Shown here: piece after piece, positions 23,658-35,479 of the stretch
Position numbering within the stretch: the stretch's first letter is position 1
Layout: each line of letters begins with the position of its first letter
Source of the DNA: Copromyces sp. CBS 386.78
Taxonomy: Eukaryota; Ascomycota; Sordariomycetes; Sordariales; Sordariaceae
DNA length: 64,000 nucleotides
NCBI GenBank assembly: GCA_030685235.1
Contig: MU839088.1
Span: 544,180-608,179 of the forward strand
Direction of reading: 5' to 3'
Translations under genes and position numbers: made by a program
The notes under the pieces: generated by a model
The model's input: only the letters and a program-made list of their open reading frames with translations
Databases searched by the model: none
What the model was told of the DNA's origin: nothing

Positions 23658-23946
23658 TATCAAATTATTAAGGTATATATAAATAACCAGACTTCTAGTC
23701 TAGTATGTACCTCCCTATCTAAATAACCTTATATACTACATATGTGGTATAGAGATCCCCTTATATTCATAACTCAATATCTGAGCTGTTTGACGATACT
23801 ACCATATAAGGACTAGCCTCCTAGTATCCCTGGATCTTGTACTTAAACCTTGGTAACTTTCGAGAAGGACAGAGACAAGGATCACCAGAATCAATCACCT
23901 TTTTATTGCATACCTTTTGATCTCCACCTTACGTGCCAATCTGACA
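23658..23946 (+). repeat. 3' LTR of the copia element
   Basis: 289 bp, from TATCAAATTATT (mutated TG start) to CCAATCTGACA. Its outer half, next to unique DNA, is almost free of RIP changes, while the inner part is mutated, the mirror of the 5' LTR. Confidence 0.93.
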
Positions 23947-23951
23947 GGAGC

Positions 23952-26322
23952 TAACCATACTACAAGAAGGTTAGGCTCTGAAAATATTATGGGGAGTAAA
24001 TCTCTTATGGGTGAGTAGAAGCGGTACTACCCTGCCGTCAGAATTCACCATCCACGACACCCAGAAACGGCCATATGTTGCAAACCGTTGGTTATTAGGT
24101 TGTCTGATTCGGCCCTTTCGTTTTCAGCTCATCCATTCAGACGGCTAATCTCGGTTTGTGGTCTGGCTGGTGGATGGGCAACCTCAAACTTGATATATCT
24201 GGATGCTGATCACAACATTTAACATTCCTTTGAATGGCGGAGCTATGACGTCACACAAGGACCCCTACGCTTCAAGCTTTCTTGGCATCTTTAGAACTCG
24301 ATCTTTTTTGGTTGTTGTTCGTTTCATCAGCTCACTTCCTTCCGTCTAGCGACTAAGTAGTACGTCTACATACTGACGGCGTCCCGTTATCTTGGCCTTT
24401 TCTCGAACAGCGCTAGAAGTACGACATGCCAACCTTATAGGTCCCGCCGCGCTGGGGTGCCTCTTCCTTTCAAGCGCGAGGAATCCGGGGTACATTGCCG
24501 AGGAAGGAAACGAAACACCCATTACATCTGGTTTCAGAGCAATCGAGTATCAAAGGGCCAGGACTGAGTAGCTCTCTATCACTCACTAACCGTCTGTCCA
24601 GGACCTCTACCCTCTACCCTCCACCCTCCGAACTACAGCATCAGTGCAAGAACATCAGGGATTTGGTCAGGTGTTCCAGCGAACCCAGCCATATACGGCC
24701 ACTTGGAAAATGTGCTTTTGTCTCCTGCATCAGGTCAACCGACCAAAGCTTGGGTAGTGTGATGGGGTAGCAATGAAGGAACCGCAGCTGTAACGGGAAA
24801 CAGGAGTTCGGTGCGGAACCAGGCAGTGGACCATCACTGATATTCAGTTTGTTGGTGAGAACCCCATGACAAGGGATGGCTTGGATGGCTTGGGGAACCT
24901 AGTAGTCTCCGAGTTCGTCAACCCATCCATGCACAATCTCGAAGTTGCGAATACCTGCGCTGCAGACTGCCGAAACAGCCTTCCCCTTGCAGAACAAGCT
25001 GCCTACACAATAATATGGAAGACAAATCACAAGCGTGAGCTGTCGAGCTTCTTCGCGCCACGAGTGTAGAGCGAAAGAAAAATGCAACGAGTTGAAGGTG
25101 CAGAAATTTATGACATGGACGGCCCTTGGTTGTTTTGAGACAAAGCTCATCCCAAGTGAAAGATTGCCGCCAGACTCAAAGTCGGCCTGCTCAACACGAG
25201 GCTGGAGACTTGATGAGATCCAATGGTTTTTCTTGAACATTAGCTCTCCAGAGTCATGGGGTCGATGCACCCCTACTGCATTTAATCTATGTGAACGGTT
25301 ATGCCTCCCCCAACTTCCTTCTTCGGTCACGATCGGCTGTAGTGCAACATCCCAGGTCAAGGCCGTTGGGTCGATGCCCGAGACTGAGGTGGCTACCACC
25401 ATGGAAGTGAGGTGAGTGAGCTGCTGCAGAGTGGCAGAGCTCCGAATGTCGAGGAAGCCCTTACCCTCCAACTCAAGCACGAGAAATAGGTAAGCAGTGC
25501 AGCTGTGTGGTCTTGAGACCACCTGGATTAGTTAAGGTTGCTACTCCCCTCAACGTGCAGCTCATTTCTCGAATTCTTCGCCTTTCTGCTCTTGGGAGAG
25601 AAGCACCGGTGGTATTTATTATTAACACCTGCATTGCTTTCCTTTCTTGCCTTTCTGCCCGTTGTCCCTACAGCTGCACTGAGGTCCGAGTCTCCGAGTT
25701 ACCGGACACGGTCGGCCTATCCTTATCTGCCCGGGTCAACAACATCGCCGCTCGCAGCCTCGCTCCTTCCCCGTTGCAGTGCCGCTTCTCAGGAGACCTT
25801 GAACAACACGTACACCAGACCCACCAGACGGGTGCAGTGAATGCCCGAGAGGGACAGAGCCGTCCTGTCTGACTCCTTCCAGTTTTGAGAAGCAACCGAA
25901 CCCCACGCGTGCTCCTGCCCTTCACTTGCCTCACTTGGTTGGAATTTCGTACGGGCATTGAGTGGAGGTGGACCCTGCAGAACGAAAAACGAACGCAAGT
26001 GAAGCCTGGAACCCGAGGCCTCTTCTTCTTCTTCTTCAAGTTCTTAAAGCTCCTTTGCTTTTCCCCTTCTCCCTCTTCCACTACCGCAAGTCAACGCTGA
26101 CTTTCACTCCCTACCCTTCACCTCCAACCTCTTTTTTTGGGACACTCCCCTTTTGATTGCCAAAACATCTCCTACAACCTGGACTCGCCCATAAAGCATC
26201 AATATCAGCTTTACTCGTACCTCGATAACCGTCTGCTTCCTCGACCCTCGTGGTTTATGCCTCCATAGCACCCGAATCCTGCATACGATTTTGGACCTTG
26301 CCTTGGGCAAACCCACGACACG
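23952..26322. other. Intergenic upstream of the hexose transporter
   Basis: Normal base composition. A 207-codon minus-strand frame (24899-25522) starts only with GTG and has no recognisable content. The segment 26000-26160 is strongly pyrimidine-rich with CTT repeats and TTTCCCC tracts, as expected for a promoter/leader of a highly expressed fungal gene. Confidence 0.55.
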
Positions 26323-28205
26323 ATGTACAAAATCGGCAATATATACTTCATTGCCGCCATCGCCGTCATTGGTGAGTCTATCCCCGTCGCGATACCTCGC
26401 TCCCATTCCCTCCAGCAGGCTGTAGTCCAAGCTAACCTCTAGGGCACCAAAGGCGGCGCGCTATTTGGCTTCGATATTTCTTCCATGTCAGCTATCATCT
26501 CGACACAGCCGTACCTTTGCCAGTTCAACCAGCTTGGCCATAACGAAAAGGGCTTGTGCCTCGGTCCTACCAACGATGTTCAGGGTGGCATCACAGCCGC
26601 CATGCCTGGTGGTTCGTGGCTCGGTGCTCTCTGCTCTGGTTTTGTCTCCGATACTTTCGGCCGCAAACGCTCCATTCAGATAGGTTCTCTGATTTGGTAA
26701 GTGGTCTCTGACCTGCTACCTTACACATGAACCAAGAAACTAACCCTTCCTTGCAGGATTATTGGTTCGATCATTGTCTGCGCCTCTGTCAACATTCCCA
26801 TGTTGGTTGTGGGCCGCATCATCAACGGATTCTCGGTCGGAGTATGCTCTGCCCAAGTCCCTGTTTACATCTCCGAGCTCGCCCTTCCTTCGAAGCGCGG
26901 TCGCCTTGTCGGCTTCCAGCAATGGGCTATCACCTGGGGCATTCTGATCATGTTCTTCATCTGCTACGGCTGCTCGTTCATAAAGGGAACGGCTGCTTTC
27001 AGAGTTCCTTGGGGTCTTCAGGCCATTCCCGCCGCCCTCCTATTCCTCGGTCTTGTCTTTCTCCCTGAGTCGCCCCGCTGGCTTTGCAAGAAGGACAGAT
27101 GGGACGAGGCAAAGGATGTGCTTACCCTGGTTCACGGAAAAGGAAACCCCAACTCTCCGTGGGTGCACCGTGAGATGCAAGAGATTCGCGAGATGGTCGA
27201 GTTTGAGCGAGCCAATGCTGATGTCAGCTACTTCGAGCTGCTCAAGCCCAACATGATCAACCGGACCTCAATTGGCGTCTTCACTCAGATATGGTCTCAG
27301 TTGACTGGTATGAATGTGATGGTAAGTTTTCGTGCCCTGCTTCCGGTCTCCCGGTAATCATCGCTAACCCCAAGCAGATGTACTACATAACCTACGTCTT
27401 CACAATGGCCGGTCTTGCCGATGGAAGTGAGAACGCCGTCCTTCTCCCTAGCGGTATCCAGTTCGTCATTAACGTCGTCATGACGATACCGGCTCTTTTG
27501 TGGATGGATCGCTGGGGCCGTCGTCCGACCCTGCTGGTTGGTGCATTCTTCATGTGCCTCTGGCTCTGTGTCAATGCCGGCTTGTTTGCTGTCTATTCAC
27601 GACCTGCCCGCCCTGGCGAGTTCACTTCCCCGGCCGAATCCATGGCTATCACTGGCGCCCCAGCCAAAGCCATCATTGCTTCAACCTATCTCTTCGTCGC
27701 ATCGTTTGCGCCCACTTGGGGCCCTGTTTCGTGGACCTATCCCCCGGAGCTGTACCCGCTTCGTCTCCGTGGAAAGGCCGTTGCCCTCTGCACTTCCGCA
27801 AACTGGGCTTTCAATTTTGCCCTTGCTTACTTTGTTCCTCCTGCTTTTGCTAACATTACCTGGAAAACCTACGCCATCTTCGCTACTTTCTGCGCGGCCA
27901 TGTTCATCCACGTCTTTTTCATGTTTCCCGAGACCGCCAACAAACCCCTTGAGGAGGTCGAGGAGATCTTTGACGACACCAAGCCCGGATGTAAGTTATC
28001 ACTCTTCTCTATGGGAGCCTGTATTCTGTTGGTCAAGCGTTAATCTGACCTCCTTTTCACAGCCATCAAGTACATCGGCACGCCCGCCTGGAAAACAAGA
28101 AACACACGCAATCTTACGCTCAAGCAGGAGCACAACGATACTCTCTCGTCAGAAGAGAAGATTGGCTTCGAGGAGCACGCCCACAAGGAGACGACTGGCA
28201 GGTAA
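26323..28205 (+). CDS. MFS sugar (hexose) transporter
   Basis: Proton-coupled hexose transporter of the plasma membrane, sugar porter family, 537 residues. Exons: 26323-26371, 26453-26696, 26757-27321, 27378-27990, 28063-28205; all phases agree. The first junction gives VIGGALFGFDISSMSA, the sugar-porter helix 1 motif. Other hallmarks are DTFGRKR (loop 2-3), RIINGFSVGVCSAQVPVYISE (helix 4), PESPRWL after helix 6, QIWSQLTGMNVMMYY (helix 7, sugar binding), DRWGRRP (loop 8-9) and PETANKPLEEVEEIF after helix 12. Twelve membrane spans are expected, with a soluble C-terminal tail of about 55 residues. It resembles high-affinity glucose transporters of Neurospora and yeasts (such as HGT1), but affinity and substrate cannot be told from sequence alone. 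Confidence 0.95.
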
Positions 28206-29312
28206 ACACGGCATCAATGCTCACTGCAAGCCTTCAAAGAGCAACGATAACTGCTCCGACATCCTCGCCGTTGTTGTACAAAGATTAAGGGCAATCTAGC
28301 TCGTGTGTTGGTCCGCGTAATATAGGACATCATCTGTGAGGAATGCTGGAGGCAACGAAGTTTCACACATAACCGTCGTTGCGGTGGTTCGACGGATGTA
28401 TGCTTAGGGAATATCAGCTACGGGAAGTAGTTTTTCATTAGCCCTCAATATATGCATCCTCTGAAAGAAAGTCAAAGCTCGCTTACCATTACCGTGAATC
28501 GCAAAGCGTAGGTGGATGCATGCTCTTGGCCTGTGACGGTATTCTTGTTTCTTAACGTTACCCCGCGAAGTTATCTGCTGCTCACTCGATCACCGGCAGT
28601 GTTCGAAACGATCAAACAAAGCAAACTTCTTAGTCGATTTGCCTGGCCTCATTTCGATTGCAATCTTGGGCATGTAGTTTTCCGGTCCCGGTATACCGGT
28701 CATTACGAATCCCTACTGAGGGAATCATCCCTAATACGCAGCGAAAACACCGAAAAATAACCGGACGAAAAGAATAACAAAAAATAAAGCTATTACGGCT
28801 CTCCAGAAACCTACACATCAGGACAGAAACGTCTCAGACACGTTTCTAGTCCTGACGAGTATTCAATTGCCTCTGATTGTCATTTGGTATTTGTTTTGAA
28901 CACTGATCACCGGACCGTGCATAGCCGCATCCGTCAAAATGCCCCTGTCAACGAACTTCCAGATGCCTTTGATCCTTCACCCATCTAGGTAGGTAAGCAT
29001 CATTTTTGCTTGGCAACAAGGCTCGCTCCCAGGCGATGTACCCTTGGCCGAGAATTGCTCTGCAATTGACCAATAAGGAATCGATAAGGTACGTGATGCA
29101 ACCCCTCGAGTTGACTGCAGCAGTACATCTTGCATAGAAGCTTGCTAACCGGTTGCGAGTTTTGCCTAGGCATTGGCATTGACACCTTCAAAGCTCGTGT
29201 GAGGAGAACAAGTATAAACAGGACGATTCATGTTGTTACTCGTCAAGTATGGCCGTTCTCCTTCTTAGGCTACCAAGCACGAGCATCACTTCATGCTCCT
29301 TCTCGAGCAACG
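28206..29312. other. Intergenic between hexose transporter and PhoD-type phosphatase
   Basis: Downstream of the transporter and upstream of the phosphatase, both on the plus strand. Contains a short near-palindrome around 28825-28852 (CAGGACAGAAACGTC and ACGTTTCTAGTCCTG). No coding signal. Confidence 0.5.
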
Positions 29313-31534
29313 ATGAGGCAGACAACAGGCGTTCTTTTGTTCGCTGCAGGGGCTTCGGCTTTCTACGCAGGCAATATCAACTACTTCTCGCCATCACTTC
29401 ATCACCCATCCCTCGGTATCTCAATTCCCAAGGTTGCGGCAAGGACGTATGAGAGCTCACCGTGGAAGCCTGGGCAACTCAACTTCACGCATGGAGTTGC
29501 TTCAGGAGACCCGTACGATGACAGCGTTATTCTTTGGACCCGGGCGGCACCACAGATGGACAACGACCACTCAAACACCACTGTCAGCGGAACAACAGGG
29601 CTCTTCAGCCATGAGACGGAAGAGTTTGTAAAGCTCAGCAAGTCCACAGTGTGTGTGGACTGGAAGATTGCCACGGACGAGAAGTTGGAGAAAGTTGCGG
29701 ATGAGGGACGCGCGTGGACTAGTTCAGATATTGACTTTACTGTCAAGGTGAGTAACCAGATAATGGGAAGGCATGCGATGCCACAGACTGGATGGACGCG
29801 GTGGTGCTAACAAATCTCAACAACAATAGGTCGAGGCGAAGAGACTTTACCCGTTCACTACATACTACTACCAGTTTAACATTTGCGATTCGGACAAGAG
29901 CTCGCCTGTTGGTAGGACCAAGACACTCCCGGCACGGGGCAAGAAAGTACAGTCTGATATCAAACTTGCTGTGTACTCGTGCAACAACTATCGTAAGTCT
30001 ATTAGCTGGTTCGTTCGGGAGCCGAGCTAACCGTCTGTTAAAGCCCAGGGCTTTTTCAACGTGTTTGGAAATACAGTGAGAAAGGACTCGGTAGACTTCA
30101 TTGTCTTTTTGGGTGACTACATCTACGAGTATAAGAATGGACAGTATGGCTGGGGTGATGCTCTCGGCCGCGTCCCGCAGCCGGACCGATTGATCTTTAC
30201 GTGTGTTGCCCTTCATCCATTATGCTCGTCGTTGAATTATATTGACGTGGACCTAGGCTCTACGACTACCGAAGGATAATTGCGACCTACCGTACCGACT
30301 TGGATTTGGTTGCCAACCACCAGAAGTTCCCTTGGATCCAGGTTTGGGATGATCATGAGGTATGTCAGTGTCATCACTGCTTCGAAGCACAGCTTGCTGA
30401 CAACAACTACGAATATCGCAGGTGGCGGACAATACTTGGCGCGATGGAGGCGCTTTCCTGGAGAACGTCGAGGGCTCTTTCATCAGAGACGGCGGTGTCT
30501 CGACAGATAGCCGTAAGGCCAACGCCGTCCGAGCCTATTTCGAATGGATGCCCATTCGTCAGGTCGATATGGATGATAACCTGCGCATCTGGAGAGATTT
30601 CAAGTTCGGCGACCTATTCGACCTGATCATGTTGGACACGCGACACTATGACCGGTCCATTACCGATCTTTACGCTGTAAGCCACTTTCTTCCCCTGTCC
30701 CGAGTCTGTCTTGTCGAGCTCCCACTGACACCCCTAATTTCCCACCCACAGAACGTCGAATACATCAAAGCCATCTCCAACGACACGTCCCGCTCCCTCA
30801 TGGGTCCCCGGCAAGAAGCCTGGTTCTACCGCACGCTCAAGCAATCCTCGGCGCGCGGCACCAAGTGGCGGCTCATCGGCAACCAGGCCGTCTTCAGCCA
30901 GCTGATCGTCAGCGACGACATGGACCTGCCCTTCAACTACGACGCCTGGGACGGCTACGTGGCCAACCGCAACCGCACCTTCGCCACGCTGTACGAGAAC
31001 AACATCACCAACAACATCATGCTGGCCGGCGACTCGCACGCCAGCTGGGTTTCCGATCTTGTCTGGCTCGATGGCCCCACGGGACAAGAAGAATACGACC
31101 CCATAACGGGCCGCGGGTCGATTGGCGTTGAGTTTGCGGGAAGCGCGGTCACCTCTCCTTCTCCTTTAGGACAAAACACGACGATGAAGAACACCGAGGC
31201 CAACACGAAACTGTTGACCAGCGTTAATAAGGAGTTGCAGTGGACGGATCTGTATTATAGGGGCTACTATGAGCTGAGTATTGGATATGCAGGGGTGAAT
31301 GCGAGCTTTTATGGGAGCCCGGATATCAGGACGAGAAACGGGTTTGAGGTCAGTCTGGCGAACTTTACCGTCAGGGATGGGGAGAACAGGTTGGCGAGAT
31401 ATGGAGAGAACATGGTGGCGAGCGTGGATGGGAAGCCGGTGGAGTTTGGAAGTTTGCAGAGGGGAGAGACGGTGACGAGGAATGAGACTTTTGATACGGT
31501 CCAGAAGAAGTGGTTTATTTTTGAGAAGAAATGA
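29313..31534 (+). CDS. Secreted PhoD-type alkaline phosphatase/phosphodiesterase
   Basis: A metallophosphatase of the PhoD family, 631 residues, probably secreted to release phosphate from organic esters. Exons: 29313-29747, 29830-29992, 30044-30200, 30257-30359, 30422-30676, 30752-31534; phases all agree. The N-terminus MRQTTGVLLFAAGASAFYA is a signal peptide. The PhoD N-terminal domain starts near FTHGVASGDPYDDSVILWTR. Metal-site segments are AVYSCNNYPQGFFN, FLGDYIYEYKNG, the junction-restored WDDHEVADNTW, LDTRHYDRS, GNQAVFSQL and MLAGDSHASWVSDL. An open frame from 29130 extends upstream, but only the ATG at 29313 gives a signal peptide. Some fungal members are annotated as phospholipase D. 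Whether it is phosphate-regulated cannot be read here. Confidence 0.94.
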
Positions 31535-32211
31535 GAAAGTGGGAAGTGGGGAAGCGAGAAGAAGTGAGAAAGTGGGAAGCTGATGTTCAATGTATTGGGG
31601 GGAAGGTGAAAGGATACCTGTCGAGTGAGCATTGGATATTCAAGAGCCGACGGTCGACAAAAAGGCTCTTTGAAGATCGTACCCAATTTATTGATTCATT
31701 CTTCACTGCCACTTCTTCTTCATTTTTCTTCGTATTTTTTCTCAAGGATCTACTTACTCTATAGCCCATCTTACGACAAGAAGTGTCCGGCAAGGCAGCT
31801 TCGCTACATTCCCTTCTCTTGGCAATAAAAGCTGGATTCTAGGTTGTAGTACACGTTGGGCTGGATCATAACACACCTGGGTTGGACCTTTACGATAGCT
31901 AACAGATAGAGAAACTCTTGTCCTGAGATAAAAATACAGATAAAGAAATAAGCTACTGCCAAATGGATATACAAATGAAGGTGCGAAAGGAGGAGCAAAT
32001 GGAGGAGTAAATTAGGAGGTACTAATAGGGAGAAATTTTTGGTTGCATACGCGCAGTAACAAAATGAAAGTTAGGATGTTAGTGCTAACAATTATTTACG
32101 TGTACTTTCGTAGCAGAAAAGGTCATGCGCTAACACCCTAACCGCCCTTTTTTTTGGGCTGAGCTACTATTAATAGAGGTACACATCAGTACTAGTGTAC
32201 CCAACATTCCA
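31535..32211. other. Intergenic, 3' flank of the phosphatase gene
   Basis: Moderately AT-rich, with direct GAAGTGAGAAAGTGGGAAG-like repeats right after the phosphatase stop (31535-31580). No coding content seen. Confidence 0.5.
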
Positions 32212-32607
32212 TCAAATTTCATGCAAGTTGGTATCAGCCCGATGCGTTTTCCCAGTCTTATACACTCTGTCCAATTTTAATATTTTGAATGTGGTTATCC
32301 CGTTGTTTATTATCTGAAGTTTTGCAGACCCCTGTGACAAGAACCGCACTAACAAACTTTAAAGGACTGATGTGTATATAAGAGCATAGACTAGAGGAAG
32401 AGACATGTCTCGGGCTCGGACCGGGACTCTTACCTGGGGACACCAGTTGTCAAAGGACCTTGGATTGTTCGCCTCTCTTGCGGCAAGCATGACTGAAGCT
32501 TGAATGAGGAAAGTATAGAGGGGTTCGACAGCAATCACACCACCAATAGCGGAGTCTTCTCCTCCTACTCCATCATATATGGAAATCTGTGCGTGAGGGA
32601 AAGCCAT
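32212..32607 (-). CDS. Possible small two-exon gene, unknown
   Basis: Exon 32607-32434 (ATG start) and exon 32331-32212 join in phase 0 through a 102-nt intron with donor CAG/GTAAGAG and acceptor TCACAG, giving 97 residues. The first exon is hydrophobic in its middle (IGGVIAVEPLYTFLIQASVMLAA, partly amphipathic), the second basic. I recognise no family. The good splice signals and the frame holding to a stop favour a gene. The small size and poor branch site leave chance possible. Confidence 0.25.
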
Positions 32608-32960
32608 TAACAGTGACGTTGTGAGGGGAGCAGCAGTCCATGCGTCATCTTCCAGTCACCACGCGTTCATCATAGATGCGGAATATTCCCTTGATCAATA
32701 GTCGATGTGTTCTCTGACAAAAACAGCTCATGATCCAACGATAGTAGTTTCCAGCTTCAGAACTGTGTTTACTCAGCGATTCTACTACTTCCTAGTGATC
32801 AGACTCAAATCCCTAGCTTTCCACGAGACATAACGTCCTTCGCCGCATCACGGAACTGCTATTCTACAGCATATCCCATCAATATCGTTACCCAAACGTC
32901 AAGACGAGCCAAGATACCATCAACTAACTCCACCAAATCAACAATCAGCCTACACACATC

Positions 32961-34160
32961 ATGGCCGGTAAACAAGAGGCGGCCAAAAGCTTTCCCACTG
33001 CCCACTTCCCGTCAACAAAATCCGCCGGTCAAGGTGCCGGTGTGGTTCCCGAAAACCTCTATCATACGACCCTGACCGTAATCGACTACCACGCCACCAC
33101 CTGCGGCGCCATCAATTGTCTGCACGTCCTTGGCACGCACACCACTTTGCAAGCCGCCAAGGCCTTTGTCTATCACGACGCCCTCCGGTCCCTCAACTAC
33201 CAACCCTCCGACTTTAGCATCTACGCCACCCGCGAGAGCCTCGACATGCCAAAAGCAGCAACGGCAGCATCATCAATAACAACAACAACAACAACAACAA
33301 CACCAAAGCCAACAACAGCAGCAGCGAAAGTTGCGGAAAGCTCGGGGGCGTATGAGAGTGGTTACACCACCGACACCGCCGCGTCCGACACCGAGACTGG
33401 TGGGGGTGGTCCTCCCATCTGGCCCTACGGCGACGAAGTCCTGGTCTACGCCAAAGGGCCCGCCGGCCAGGAATTTCTGATTGGAGTCGTCGAGACGCCC
33501 AACACGGAGCATTTGGCGTTCGGAGGGCCGGTGTCTGGGAACACCCCCTTCCTACCGCCTAAATCCAAATCCGAATCAGTACCACTCGGCGACGTGGCGC
33601 ATTCGATTGAGAAGGACGAGACATTCGAAGAAGACTCGGACTCAAAAGACACAGAACTAAGCTACGTGATCCAAACCAAAACCGATTACAACCAGTCCCT
33701 GGACCCCGGCCAGACGCAACCCACCGCCCGCCCGCGCCGGCGTTCGTCCATCGCGCGGCTTTTTCAGGAATGCGAAATCGAGGGTTGCTTCCCTCACGAG
33801 AGCGACGCCATTAATTTCGCCAGGCACTGGCTCGAAGACCAGAAAGACTCGGGCATGTTTGTGCAGTATGATGAGCGGGAACCGCGCATTCTCCCCCATT
33901 CCCATGGGAGGGAGAAGCATAAGGACGATGAAGGTGAAAGGGGAGAAGAAAGTGGAACGGAGGAACAATGGCCGTTTGGCGAAGACGTGCTTGTTCATGC
34001 TGTCGCCGCGACGGGGGAGAATTATTGTGTGGCGGTTAGGACGACGGAGGGGGCGAGGGAGAGATTTGGGAAGAGGATGGTGGGAGGGAGAAATAAGGAG
34101 GGAAGTGAGGAGGCGTGGGTGAGGAGTTATTATGAAGATAGTCCTAAAATTGGAACTTGA
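32961..34160 (+). CDS. Unknown protein made of two copies of a module
   Basis: An intron-free frame of 399 residues with a good ATG context (CATCATGG). No known family recognised. It holds a duplicated architecture. Unit 1 is residues 53-92 (CLHVLGTHTTLQAAKAFVYH, then FSIYATRE) plus 153-180 (WPYGDEVLVYAKGPAGQEF). Unit 2 is residues 270-306 (CEIEGCFPHESDAINFARHW, then FVQYDERE) plus 336-363 (WPFGEDVLVHAVAATGENY). Both halves keep an H..(A)xxFA helix, a YxxRE strand and a WP[YF]GxxVLV strand. A Thr/Ala/Lys low-complexity linker from an AAC/ACA repeat sits at 104-122. It may be a cytoplasmic small-domain protein; function is unknown. Confidence 0.8.
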   Translation: MAGKQEAAKSFPTAHFPSTKSAGQGAGVVPENLYHTTLTVIDYHATTCGAINCLHVLGTHTTLQAAKAFVYHDALRSLNYQPSDFSIYATRESLDMPKAATAASSITTTTTTTTPKPTTAAAKVAESSGAYESGYTTDTAASDTETGGGGPPIWPYGDEVLVYAKGPAGQEFLIGVVETPNTEHLAFGGPVSGNTPFLPPKSKSESVPLGDVAHSIEKDETFEEDSDSKDTELSYVIQTKTDYNQSLDPGQTQPTARPRRRSSIARLFQECEIEGCFPHESDAINFARHWLEDQKDSGMFVQYDEREPRILPHSHGREKHKDDEGERGEESGTEEQWPFGEDVLVHAVAATGENYCVAVRTTEGARERFGKRMVGGRNKEGSEEAWVRSYYEDSPKIGT

Positions 34161-34761
34161 GGTTCGTTGGGGAGACTAGAAGGTCAGATGAGACATGAGG
34201 GTGTTATTCGTGACTACGGGGAATGCCAGGAGGTGAGGGACTGGGTGGGAGGTTAGGTGAGTTGAGAAACGGGAGGAAAATGGGATGAAATGATATGGAT
34301 AGTGGGATGGATGGAGGTGTTGGGAGATGTTGGACAGTGACTGCCCCTGGGCGGAAAAAAAGAACTTCAATAGTGATGGAAAGGAAAGAACAACCAAAGG
34401 CGGTTGTAATGGGACTTTGGAATGTACTGTGTAGGCTGTTTGATCGATCCTGGGGCTTGAACTTTAGGATTGTTTATTCCAGGGGAGTTTTCGTGCCTGG
34501 GCCTGGGCCAGGGGGCAGGGGGGGCATGGGTCATTATGGTTGAGGTTGGCGTTAGTACTTGTTTGGATTGCTTCGTTACGAATCGGGAAAAGCCGAGAAT
34601 GGTATGGATGACACGACCGTTGGGCTTGACGGCAATGCGAAACACACCTCTTTCGGTTGGTTGCATTAGGACGGTTCCTCACGATGTGTAGTCTCGTCGT
34701 GTTTTTGTTGGAGGCCCGGGTCATATCCAACCGAGGTGTTGGGAGATGGGAGACGATGGGT

Positions 34762-34762
<1 letters not shown>

Positions 34763-34810
<48 letters not shown>
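34763..34810 (+). repeat. Uninterrupted run of 48 adenines
   Basis: 48 consecutive A on the plus strand. No recognisable retroposon body lies immediately upstream, so this is either a homopolymer tract or the tail of a degraded retrocopy. Confidence 0.9.
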
Positions 34811-34812
<2 letters not shown>

Positions 34813-35306
34813 AAAAGAGGCAGGGACCTTTGGCTTGACCAACACCGTTAAGAGCTTTCTGGATTGCTCATGGAACTTTTTGGGGGCCTAAACATCTTGT
34901 GTTAGCTATTTTGGTCTTTCCTGTCACAAAGCGAGCTGAGAACTATTTAACGCCACAAGATTGAGATAACAGCTGTGTGTGGGATATCCAACCACAACTC
35001 GCTTAGCATGACACTTGTGGTTTGCTTTTCTTGATAGATCGGAAATAGTTTCCTGGTTCTTGAGTAGGTTATCGTGAAGCACTCGTTGAACAAAGACAGG
35101 TACAACTTCGGTGCGTTCGTATTCCCCCTCTAAAATCCCGATCTAATGCTCACAAACTTTCTTTGACGACCCTTCCCGCAAATTTCCGACCAACGAGCCC
35201 AACCGTCCAACATAACGCGTCCGAAAAAAGAAAAAAGAAAGCCACTGTTTTGCGCCATTCCCGTGCATGCCGCGTTTCTCTAAAAAGGGGTATATACCGT
35301 GAAAGC

Positions 35307-35327
35307 AAAAAAAAAAAAAAAAAAAAA
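35307..35327 (+). repeat. Run of 21 adenines
   Basis: A second A homopolymer about 500 bp from the first, followed by GGG and a T run (35331-35339). Confidence 0.9.
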
Positions 35328-35479
35328 GGGTTTTTTTTTAAAAAGTCCGACCAACCAACCGACCAATCAATCAACTCACCGACCCAAACAAAGTTCTCAA
35401 TAAAGAAACGAAGACGGAGCCCGGAAAGATGCAAAATCTCGGGACCGACCCTAGTTCGTAGAAGCCCGAAAAAGAAGAA

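Larger units (their letters stand above)
18196..23946 (+). mobile_element. Ty1/copia LTR retrotransposon, complete but RIP-mutated
   Basis: An element of 5751 bp bounded by two 289-bp LTRs that begin TGTCAG and end CTGACA, flanked by a perfect 5-bp target duplication GGAGC (18191-18195 and 23947-23951). The interior is about a quarter GC with stops in every frame. Plus-strand remnants are still readable. Reverse transcriptase shows FYYINNIVFAYPKKRK near 22552-22595, where RIP changed the two catalytic aspartates of the copia YxDD box to asparagine codons. The RNase H region shows LNIAFAINRL and NPGLNYYKVINKILYY near 22893-23000. Reverse transcriptase lies close to the 3' LTR, the copia order with integrase upstream; gypsy would place integrase last. 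A purine-rich tract GAGAGGG just before the 3' LTR fits the polypurine tract. The element is dead. Confidence 0.93.
34161..35479. other. Intergenic with long adenine runs
   Basis: Lies between two converging genes. It contains the 48-nt A run (34763-34810) and a 21-nt A run (35307-35327). No gene was recognised. Confidence 0.55.

Noticed and set aside
24899..25522. 207-codon minus-strand open frame
   Set aside because: It begins only with GTG, has no recognisable motifs and an uneven, non-protein-like composition; probably chance in GC-normal DNA.
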